A program made the translations under genes and the position numbers. DNA of 64,000 bases from Bactericera cockerelli (Eukaryota > Arthropoda > Insecta > Hemiptera > Triozidae). The notes beneath the pieces are model-generated. The model saw only the letters and a program-made list of their open reading frames with translations. It ran no database searches and had not been told where the DNA came from. Where the stretch lies: contig CM044958.1 of assembly GCA_024516035.1 (NCBI GenBank), forward strand, positions 28,489,755 through 28,553,754, given 5' to 3'. Shown here piece by piece: positions 55,315 to 64,000 of this stretch; positions within the stretch are counted from its first letter, which is position 1, and every line of letters begins with the position of its first letter.

Positions 55315-55422
55315 TGGACATGAAAGGAGCCTAGACATTGGATTTGGGCGTCCATATAATCCTCTCACCACCGTGATTTAGGTATCAATACCTATCTCAC
55401 GAACACGGAATTATGATTATAT
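55315..55422 (+). repeat. Unidentified 108-bp retroposon R9 with target duplication
   Basis: The unit starts GGACATGAAAGGAGCCTAGA and ends GGAATTATGATTATAT. A perfect 13-bp duplication AATTGTATACTAT lies at 55302-55314 and 55423-55435. It has an inner hairpin AGGTA-TCAA-TACCT. It has neither a tRNA B box nor 5S motifs. Confidence 0.8.
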
Positions 55423-55470
55423 AATTGTATACTATTTGTAAAATATTTTTGTTGTTGTAATTATTACTAA

Positions 55471-55716
55471 GTTACGCGCGCCCTAAAACTTTTTATATTC
55501 TTGTTGCAAATAATATTGAATGTTATAGATGGCGGCATGCAGTCATATCCGACATTGAAGGAACTAAGATTACGACAGACGATTACAACAGACCTTTTGG
55601 TTCCTTCACTGTCGGATCTGACTGCGTGCCGTTAGATTATAATCGAGTTATTTTGCCTTAAATTACAGTCAATTGTATTTGCAACAATAATAAAAAAGTT
55701 TTAGTGCGCGTGTAAG
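55471..55716. repeat. Foldback element, about 245 bp
   Basis: Arms match from the ends (ACGCGCGCCCTAAAACTT / AAGTTTTAGTGCGCGTGT) to the centre (GAAGGAACTAAG / TTGGTTCCTTC), with GTTGCAAATA and GCAGTCA shared. Confidence 0.8.
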
Positions 55717-56934
55717 TTTATAAAAATTACAAAATTGATTTAAAAATTTATATCATAAAAATAGAACGCAAATGACTTCTGCTAGTAATGGGATTATATT
55801 TACTCTGCGAGAAAAAAACATCTTAGTTAAAAAAATCTTGTGACTGAGGTATGTATTATTAGTACCTCTTTGGTAACTTCAGCAATAAGAGTTAAAATAT
55901 TTTGCCGTACCCTGTAGAAATTTCGATAAAAATTTCAAGACGTTGGTAGCTTCGGGTACATTAGCTTTTCTTGTTTTTATGCTTTCTGTTTATGTTCTTG
56001 AATTTTTAAATTTTGGCGCTTTTACTTTTTTTCTACCTTTGGCGTATATCACAAAAAATACGCCAACTCCGTTTCGCGAGAGCAAAACTCTACTGGCGCT
56101 ATCTTGAAGAATCCTTTGGAACTAACATTTTTCGAAAAACACGGTGTTTTTTTGTAAGTGAAGAACCCATCATAAGATTAATAAGATACAAGATAGATGA
56201 TTATAAAGAGTTCACTCATTCACTGGTTTACACCATCCAGACTCCAGAATCACAGGCAAATTGGCAATCACATGATTAATAATTTAAAATTTCGCGGTAC
56301 CGGGTACGTTGGTAGATAATAATTATTCGTTTTGAACGAGATAGAGAGAGAGTTGTTATTAATCCCCATTTAATCCCACGCGAAAATTGTCCCTATATTT
56401 TTTAGGGTTTTGTTTACTAAAAAAAACCCCTCTGTGCGAGATTTTCCGTACACCGCTCGTTGTCTTTCACAATTCGTATGTCTTGAAATTAGAACTATAA
56501 TGTTGATTCATTGTCCATACTGTTCAGGCAACGGCTCGAATAATATCTTCCTCTTTGCTACTTTTGCTTATTGTATGTGAGGACGAAAATAATTCTTGAA
56601 AAAAAGGGTCAGTTCAAAGAATTTTGATCTTAGAGTTCTATTACTGGGAAGCCCAGATTTTCGTGTGAAAAACACTGAGATTAAAAACCATACTAAATTT
56701 CAGCTCAGACGTGTAGGACTTTGCAAGACACATCAGAGGTATTTTTCTTTTAGATATTTTTTTTTCCAGGTTCGATATTTCCAAATATTTCCAGTTTAGC
56801 TTCCCCACTATTTGTGAAAGAAAAATGAGTTTCGGTACTTTTAAAGATAAACAATGGACTTAACAGCTATAAAAGAACTGGAAGCAAAATTAAGAATTTT
56901 CTTTTTATTAATACATGGTCCGTAAAATACAAGC
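55717..56934. other. Non-coding, nothing identified
   Basis: No gene or named repeat is recognised. Confidence 0.5.
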
Positions 56935-57221
56935 GCGCGATTAGCTCAGTGGTTAAGCACTCGCTTGCCATGCGGAAAGTCCCGGGTTCGAACCCCCGCG
57001 CCGACAAAAATTTGTATTCTTAATTTGGTTACAATTGTTTGTAAGGGATACCTTCCGGTGCGCTCGTGTTGACCCAGCACCTAAATGAGAAGTATTGTGT
57101 CACTTCTCGCCCATCAGAGGGGAGGCATACTACGAGATGGGCTGGCTACAACACAGACCACAAGCGTCTACAGTAGCTCCTGTTTCATGGCTACGATATA
57201 AAAAAGGCTGTGAAACACTCA

Positions 57222-57271
<50 letters not shown>
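56935..57271 (+). repeat. tRNA-Gly-derived SINE family S4, full length
   Basis: The head GATTAGCTCAGTGGTTAAGC, CTCGCTTGCCATGCGG (GCC anticodon place) and TCCCGGGTTCGAACCCCCGC resembles tRNA-Gly(GCC). The body ends AGGCTGTGAAACACTCATCT and a poly(A) of about 43. Confidence 0.92.
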
Positions 57272-57444
57272 AGCAAGTGGCCAATCCCTTAAGTTCTCTT
57301 AACGCGGGCTGAAGTGCGCTCTGATTAGTTGAAACTTCGACTTGAAGATGTATCTGGCTTAGATTTAGCTTAATTATGTTTCATAATGTGGCCCTAATTT
57401 CAATCATGGAGATCAATCCTCCTAGGTTGGCGAGAAAATGCAAT

Positions 57445-57471
57445 CAGCGATGTTCTATTTGAACATCGCTG
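57445..57471. repeat. Short perfect hairpin
   Basis: CAGCGATGTTC and GAACATCGCTG around TATTT; half of it repeats at once (TAGCGATGTT). Confidence 0.8.
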
Positions 57472-58803
57472 TTCTAGCGATGTTATATTTTACGGAATAA
57501 TACGGACTATAGCATCTTGTTTGATTGGGAAAAATCGTACTGATTGTTCAAGGCGGGATTTTTCATCTATATCAATTTAAATGTATATTTGAGAAAAAAA
57601 AGTCTTATCAATAAATCAAAAATAAAGACATTAGTAAGATTTCGCAAAGTTATCGGGACCCGATAACCTATCCCCATAACGATAAAGTCTCGAATTTGCG
57701 TCTCTGCGCATGACAAAAATTATCGGAGTTTGGTTATGGTTATCGGGATCCCCATAATTCGAGTGGATTATGGGGTTCTCTCTTCGTAAACGATAAAGAA
57801 TTTTTTGACTCAAAATACCGCGTGATTTTAAAAAAATACATATTTATAAACTAAACCTCCGTGCCCACTTTTTTACATACAGTTGAAATAATTTTTATTA
57901 AACTAATTGAATTCTGATAAATATAAGATTTTTTGGCAAGTGTTATTTTTTCTGTTTAATCTGCATTATTTTGTTGATTCATCTGTGTTAACAGTATTCT
58001 ATATTCTATGTAATTATGTCTATTGAAGAAGCACTTTTTTTCTGAATGAGATAGGTGAAATAAATTATAATGAATTGGACTTTGCCATAATGGATCATTT
58101 GGAAGATGCACAGTTAAGATGGTTTTAAAAAATAGATGTCAGAAAATTTTATCTGCCAAACCCACAGATTGTGCAGTCTATCCACATATTAAAATAAATA
58201 GCCGCTGGGCGCTCAAAGTTTGGAAAAATCGCGACTTTTGGCTGGTGAGCGAGGCTTCGGAGCCGTAACTCCGGAATGGCTCAGTACTTTGTCTTTAAGT
58301 TTATCTCAAATGAAAGCTTACATTGTTTTGAATGTTTTATATTCTGGACACTTTTAAACTTCTTTTCTCAAAATAATTATGGTCAAAAACTTTTAATCCG
58401 AGCGAGCAAATGGCACCTTTTCCTTAAAAACAAGAGTAGCGACCATTTTTATATAATGCAACGCATGGCTAATACATGCCATTCTATTCTAACGATTATA
58501 AAATGTTTTTGACCAAAATTATTTTTAGAAAAGAAGTTTTTTTTTTAAGACTCTGGGCGTTGAGACTCCTACCAGGTAAACATGTAATGTAAATGGACAT
58601 TTGCACTTCTCAAGATAGCGAGGAACTTCCTGGACATTCTGGTTGCAAAAGGCTGCGAGGCACCAGGGAATTTCTAACCATGAAGCTATCTCTGATTTTG
58701 GATCGGTGCGGGATAACTGACAGAAATGACACTCAAGTACTAGTAGCAACTGAGGAAGAGCTTGGACATAATTCTGACGATTCCAAGGGTATATTGCAAA
58801 GCG

Positions 58804-59240
58804 TGGTTTAATGCCCATAAGGCCCAGCTGGCACCCATGCAAGACTTCAAAATGTTGCAGAGTCTCTTAAGGTGTAATTCCGATCCTAGCGACCGCGACC
58901 ATCTTGCTGCTGAAAGTCGCTCCTATCAGTCGCGCGACCCGGTCGCGTGCTTTGGTAAGTACTTCATTAAAATACACAGATAGCAGTAGTTAGCTTCAGT
59001 CGCCTGTCGCGCGTTGCGGTCACTAGGATCGGAATTGCACCTTTAGAGTACGAGACTATTGATGAAGAAATAGCAGACAGAGTTTTGACCAAATTATTAT
59101 CAAACCACCTCTGGTATTTAAATGCAGAGATGGTTGGCCTGGCCTTCTTTGACGCCACGATACACGACGAAAAAAAATGCAGAATGGCAGAGAAGATATC
59201 CGCAGGATCAGAGACAGAGTTCAGAGAATTCCAGGATCAT
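58804..59240 (+). pseudogene. Decayed ORF split by a MITE
   Basis: Reading 58804-58869 and then 59046-59240, skipping the MITE and one TTA, gives an open frame of 87 codons with HLWYLNAEMVGLAFFD. That motif looks like a conserved block in uncharacterised, transposon-linked insect proteins; I cannot name the family. Out-of-frame remnants follow to 59415 (LTELVQEGISVLISKEILHF). A second copy is at +3729. Confidence 0.4.
58870..59042. mobile_element. PIF/Harbinger-like MITE, 173 bp
   Basis: Ends AGGTGTAATTCCGATCCTAG / CTAGGATCGGAATTGCACCT, with TTA duplicated (58867-58869, 59043-59045). Confidence 0.85.
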
Positions 59241-59449
59241 AAATCCTAAACTGCAAAAACGTCAGCTGACGGAGCTGGTTCAGGAAGGGATCTCTGTTTT
59301 AATAAGCAAGGAGATACTGCATTTCTTTGAGCGTCATCAAATCAACCCCGCTTTCCTTAAAGAACCCCCATCAGCTGTCCAGAAAAAAGTATTTACAGAG
59401 AAGTTTTGGCAATAGTTAAATCATTAAAAGACAACACACCACACACTTT

Positions 59450-59633
59450 CTAGGACTCCCCCGCGGCTGGCGCCCAGTTAGAATTAAATAATATCCTTTC
59501 TTAGTGCGCATCTAAGAGCTAAAAGTGACCTACATGCCAAATTTCAGCCTTCTAGGACATACCAGTGCTGAGAAATCGAGATGAATGAGTGAGTGAGTGA
59601 TTGAGTGTTGACTTTGGCATTTATATATAGGTA
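59450..59633 (-). mobile_element. Possible diverged Helitron
   Basis: On the - strand ATATATAAATGCCAAAGTCA, a CACTCACTCACTCATTC stretch, GAAGGCTGAAATTTGGCATG and a final CTAG parallel the Helitron at 42351-42596. The TC start is not intact. Confidence 0.45.
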
Positions 59634-60522
59634 TAGTTTTCAAGCAGAACATAGTTACCTAAAAAATTCGAAAAGAGAATTAATTGAAAATTTAAATTTC
59701 AAAAATATTTGTTTTGTTTTGATGAAAAGCTTTCTTAGAATATCCGGTAGAGGCGCTAGAGTTTTCGTTATCGGGTATCGTGATGATGCGAAATGTAAAA
59801 ATTGAGACACGAAACCGATAAACTTATCGTTATGGGGATTGATTATGGGGACCCGATAACGATAAATGCGAAATGTCCTCTATTTATCTTATCTAAAATA
59901 TTTACAAATTAGATAATTTGTAGGCTTGAGTAATTCTTAATTAGTACGTAATACACTAAAATTTCTCTTAGTACTTAATTATTAATTACTACTTTTAATT
60001 TCTGGAGTCTGATTAAGGACCTAGTTCTTGCAACACAAAATTTAGGTAAGGTAGCCCGATAGAAGGTATTGAATTGAAATACACAATTGAAATGAATAAT
60101 TGAATAACAAAAATGTAATAAAGTTTAGTGGGTTTAATTGGTTGATAATAGAAAACACCTAATTAATTATTATCTCATTATGTAAAAGAGTAATGAAGAC
60201 AGAATTTGTATCTTCCAAATTGTTTGTGCCCTAATTGTTTGCACAAAACAATGAAAGATGGTAAAAAAATCATATTTTTTGTACAAAATAGTATTAAAAA
60301 AATCACAAGAGCTGCTCCTAGTTTTTCTATAAATTGACAGCTGGTTCTGAATCATGATTGTCCAGCCAAAACATCCCTGGTGAACCTTATTGATTTTGTA
60401 TTTTCCTAGATTAGTTGGAGTGAATTAAATTGATTCTTTGTATTTTAACCAATTACTTTTTTTGAACCTAAAGACTAACTCCATGTAACTCTGTTCTTGT
60501 AATGTTTCAGTTGACAAAAATC

Positions 60523-60619
60523 ATGTCCCAATCTTCCAGTACTAACACCAATATCAATAACAACAATGATCCCACCAACCTTACCAATTGCTTTGATAAC
60601 TATGTTCTAATAGATGTAG
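60523..60619 (+). CDS. Possible first exon of a TatD-family nuclease
   Basis: An acceptor-like TGTTTCAG (60510) precedes ATG at 60523. The frame gives a Ser/Asn/Thr-rich leader and NCFDNYVLIDVG, then a GT at 60620. YVLIDVG fits the first beta strand of TatD deoxyribonucleases (IDVGANLT in the family), where a G/ANLT break would be natural. TatD proteins are metal-dependent DNases. No second exon was found, as the sequence beyond looks unreliable. It could be chance. Confidence 0.3.
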
Positions 60620-60639
60620 GTCTAGATCATGGTTATCAT

Positions 60640-61377
60640 AATTATTTATTTTTAAGGTTTTTCATAGGTTTTTGATTTTTTATTAGGCTAAGAAAAGTGC
60701 ACTTAAAACATTTTTAAAAAGTTGTATTTATCTTTATTTTGAAAAGTGAAAAAGTTTTTAAGTTTTTTATTTTTTCATATACTTATATATTTTTGGGTAA
60801 AGTAGTAGTAATTTTGAAAATTTGTATTTTTTTGGGGTACAAAAGATAATAGTTTTGGATATCTTTAAATCAAGTAAGAAGCTTGAGTTTTAAAAATTTT
60901 ACCCTGTAGGGGGTTATTCCCTGCGGTTTTTTTAAATAAAATTAACTTGATTGAGAATTGGGTATTTGTTTTTTAAAAAAAATTTTTTTGATTTTTTTTT
61001 TAAATTTTAAAACCCCCTTTTCATTACTTTTTAATAATCGGGTTTAAACTCCAGTGAAATAATATTATAATCTGAAAGTGTGACTATGTGAAAAAAGTCC
61101 GGGTTTTAAAGTAAAAAGAAATAAAAGCATCCCAATTATGGTAAAATGGCGTAAAGTGGTTAACGCAATAGTCGGTTTAATCAGGTAGCATGGGGATCGT
61201 TGGTTCAAATCCACCAGTGCATGAATTTACCTAATTATTTTGGTTTAGACAAATAATAATGGGGGGTTGGATATTTGAAAATGCTTAAGCATTAAGCCCC
61301 TGGGGTAACCTTCACTAAAGATTTTGTTATTATTATTATTTTTTATACACCCTTTGGGGGTAGGACTGTGGTGAGGG
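60640..61377. other. Low-quality-looking spacer between the duplicates
   Basis: It is unusually rich in long A/T/G homopolymers (for example near 60975-61015). It contains a recognisable S3 SINE (61140-61345) riddled with single-base losses. Confidence 0.5.
61140..61345 (+). repeat. SINE family S3, error-rich copy
   Basis: GTAAAGTGGTTAACGCAATA, ATCGTTGGTTCAAATCCACC and GCATTAAGCCCCTGGGGTAA align to 32112-32341 with many small deletions. Confidence 0.75.
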
Positions 61378-64000
61378 GTTATCGGGACCCGATAACCTAT
61401 CCCCATAACGATAAAGTCTCGAATTTGCGTCTCTGCGCATGACAAAAATTATCGGAGTTTGGTTATGGTTATCGGGATCCCCATAATTCGAGTGGATTAT
61501 GGGGTTCTCTCTTCGTAAACGATAAAGAATTTTTTGACTCAAAATACCGCGTGATTTTAAAAAAATACATATTTATAAACTAAACCTCCGTGCCCACTTT
61601 TTTACATACAGTTGAAATAATTTTTATTAAACTAATTGAATTCTGATAAATATAAGATTTTTTGGCAAGTGTTATTTTTTCTGTTTAATCTGCATTATTT
61701 TGTTGATTCATCTGTGTTAACAGTATTCTATATTCTATGTAATTATGTCTATTGAAGAAGCACTTTTTTTCTGAATGAGATAGGTGAAATAAATTATAAT
61801 GAATTGGACTTTGCCATAATGGATCATTTGGAAGATGCACAGTTAAGATGGTTTTAAAAAATAGATGTCAGAAAATTTTATCTGCCAAACCCACAGATTG
61901 TGCAGTCTATCCACATATTAAAATAAATAGCCGCTGGGCGCTCAAAGTTTGGAAAAATCGCGACTTTTGGCTGGTGAGCGAGGCTTCGGAGCCGTAACTC
62001 CGGAATGGCTCAGTACTTTGTCTTTAAGTTTATCTCAAATGAAAGCTTACATTGTTTTGAATGTTTTATATTCTGGACACTTTTAAACTTCTTTTCTCAA
62101 AATAATTATGGTCAAAAACTTTTAATCCGAGCGAGCAAATGGCACCTTTTCCTTAAAAACAAGAGTAGCGACCATTTTTATATAATGCAACGCATGGCTA
62201 ATACATGCCATTCTATTCTAACGATTATAAAATGTTTTTGACCAAAATTATTTTTAGAAAAGAAGTTTTTTTTTTAAGACTCTGGGCGTTGAGACTCCTA
62301 CCAGGTAAACATGTAATGTAAATGGACATTTGCACTTCTCAAGATAGCGAGGAACTTCCTGGACATTCTGGTTGCAAAAGGCTGCGAGGCACCAGGGAAT
62401 TTCTAACCATGAAGCTATCTCTGATTTTGGATCGGTGCGGGATAACTGACAGAAATGACACTCAAGTACTAGTAGCAACTGAGGAAGAGCTTGGACATAA
62501 TTCTGACGATTCCAAGGGTATATTGCAAAGCGTGGTTTAATGCCCATAAGGCCCAGCTGGCACCCATGCAAGACTTCAAAATGTTGCAGAGTCTCTTAAG
62601 GTGTAATTCCGATCCTAGCGACCGCGACCATCTTGCTGCTGAAAGTCGCTCCTATCAGTCGCGCGACCCGGTCGCGTGCTTTGGTAAGTACTTCATTAAA
62701 ATACACAGATAGCAGTAGTTAGCTTCAGTCGCCTGTCGCGCGTTGCGGTCACTAGGATCGGAATTGCACCTTTAGAGTACGAGACTATTGATGAAGAAAT
62801 AGCAGACAGAGTTTTGACCAAATTATTATCAAACCACCTCTGGTATTTAAATGCAGAGATGGTTGGCCTGGCCTTCTTTGACGCCACGATACACGACGAA
62901 AAAAAATGCAGAATGGCAGAGAAGATATCCGCAGGATCAGAGACAGAGTTCAGAGAATTCCAGGATCATAAATCCTAAACTGCAAAAACGTCAGCTGACG
63001 GAGCTGGTTCAGGAAGGGATCTCTGTTTTAATAAGCAAGGAGATACTGCATTTCTTTGAGCGTCATCAAATCAACCCCGCTTTCCTTAAAGAACCCCCAT
63101 CAGCTGTCCAGAAAAAAGTATTTACAGAGAAGTTTTGGCAATAGTTAAATCATTAAAAGACACACACCACACACTTTCTAGGACTCCCCCGCGGCTGGCG
63201 CCCCAGTTAGAATTAAATAATATCCTTTCTTAGTGCGCATCTAAGAGCTAAAAGTGACCTACATGCCAAATTTCAGCCTTCTAGGACATACCAGTGCTGA
63301 GAAATCGAGATGAATGAGTGAGTGAGTGATTGAGTGTTGACTTTGGCATTTATATATAGGTATAGTTTTCAAGCAGAACATAGTTACCTAAAAAATTCGA
63401 AAAGAGAATTAATTGAAAATTTAAATTTCAAAAATATTTGTTTTGTTTTGATGAAAAGCTTTCTTAGAATATCCGGTAGAGGCGCTAGAGTTTTCGTTAT
63501 CGGGTATCGTGATGATGCGAAATGTAAAAATTGAGACACGAAACCGATAAACTTATCGTTATGGGGATTGATTATGGGGACCCGATAACGATAAATGCGA
63601 AATGTCTCTATTTATCTTATCTAAAATATTTACAAATTAGATAATTTGTAGGCTTGAGTAATTCTTAATTAGTACGTAATACACTAAAATTTCTCTTAGT
63701 ACTTAATTATTAATTACTACTTTTAATTTCTGGAGTCTGATTAAGGACCTAGTTCTTGCAACACAAAATTTAGGTAAGGTAGCCCGATAGAAGGTATTGA
63801 ATTGAAATACACAATTGAAATGAATAATTGAATAACAAAAATGTAATAAAGTTTAGTGGGTTTAATTGGTTGATAATAGAAAACACCTAATTAATTATTA
63901 TCTCATTATGTAAAAGAGTAATGAAGACAGAATTTGTATCTTCCAAATTGTTTGTGCCCTAATTGTTTGCACAAAACAATGAAAGATGGTAAAAAAATCA
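61378..64000. repeat. Copy 2 of the 2.62-kb duplication, cut by window end
   Basis: It begins at GTTATCGGGACC, inside the inverted end of the element, so the break falls there rather than at the true terminus. It includes the second MITE at 62599-62771. Confidence 0.95.
62599..62771. mobile_element. PIF/Harbinger-like MITE, second copy
   Basis: It equals 58870-59042 by eye, including the TTA borders, and was carried by the duplication. Confidence 0.85.

Larger units (their letters stand above)
57649..59861. mobile_element. Putative decayed DNA element with inverted ends
   Basis: The left end GTTATCGGGACCCGATAACC, ATCCCCATAACGATAA and the right end TTATCGTTATGGGGAT, GGACCCGATAAC pair over about 37 bp with several mismatches; ATTTCGCA continues the match outward. 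No target duplication was found. An inner inverted pair lies near 58353-58400 and 58494-58541. Confidence 0.5.
57649..60272. repeat. Copy 1 of a 2.62-kb direct duplication
   Basis: It matches 61378-64000 at a shift of 3729 bases. The differences I found are three one-base length changes (near 59432, 59482 and 59876). It includes a TIR-like element and about 400 bp of its right flank. Confidence 0.95.

Noticed and set aside
58276..59805. Several short ORFs in each duplicate copy as genes
   Set aside because: They overlap on both strands and none has a recognisable full domain; one frame is a decayed transposon-type ORF.

Overview
This window is nuclear DNA of an arthropod, most likely an insect; a hemipteran-like genome is a guess from repeat style only. 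It is AT-rich, intron-rich and crowded with transposons. No bacterial operon, CRISPR array or standalone RNA gene was found. Two host genes lie tail to tail. A leucine-zipper putative tumour suppressor gene (LZTS/Fez1 family) runs on the + strand; eight coding exons are visible from 11173 to the stop at 32585, and its start codon is upstream or unrecognised. The gene for mitochondrial translation initiation factor 2 (MTIF2) runs on the - strand; twelve exons are visible from about 50727 down to the stop at 34430, and only the first codons are missing. Exon phases join without error through both chains. A possible first exon of a TatD-type nuclease gene is at 60523-60619.

Layout. 1-2886: old repeats and a young 5S-rRNA-derived SINE. 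2892-10841: an intact BEL/Pao LTR retrotransposon with identical LTRs, a tRNA-Tyr-type primer site and one 1749-codon ORF, sitting 327 bp before an LZTS exon. 11173-32585: LZTS exons separated by SINEs, a LINE with a decayed reverse transcriptase ORF, MITEs and a 940-bp unclassified TIR element. 32586-34429: convergent intergenic space. 34430-50727: MTIF2, whose introns hold most of the SINEs, a 58-unit 21-bp array grown from a SINE head, a mariner-like element and a Helitron. 50728-57648: a hAT element nested in a SINE and itself carrying a Helitron, a small unknown retroposon and foldbacks. 57649-64000: two nearly identical 2.62-kb direct copies, each with a MITE inside a decayed ORF. The stretch between them looks like low-quality consensus, so the duplication may be an assembly artefact.

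Target-site evidence is unusually clear: BEL (ATGAA), hAT (8 bp), mariner (TA), piggyBac (TTAA), two PIF-like MITEs (TTA/TAA), Helitrons (A/T), an unclassified element (AAAT), and SINEs with 9-14-bp duplications. The most interesting items are the 5S-headed SINE sharing its body with a tRNA-headed SINE, the 21-bp array carrying a pol III box A-like motif, eight tandem copies of an LZTS exon end and splice donor, a 108-bp structured retroposon of unknown origin, and the 940-bp element with AAAT target sites. All calls are by eye; no searches were run.
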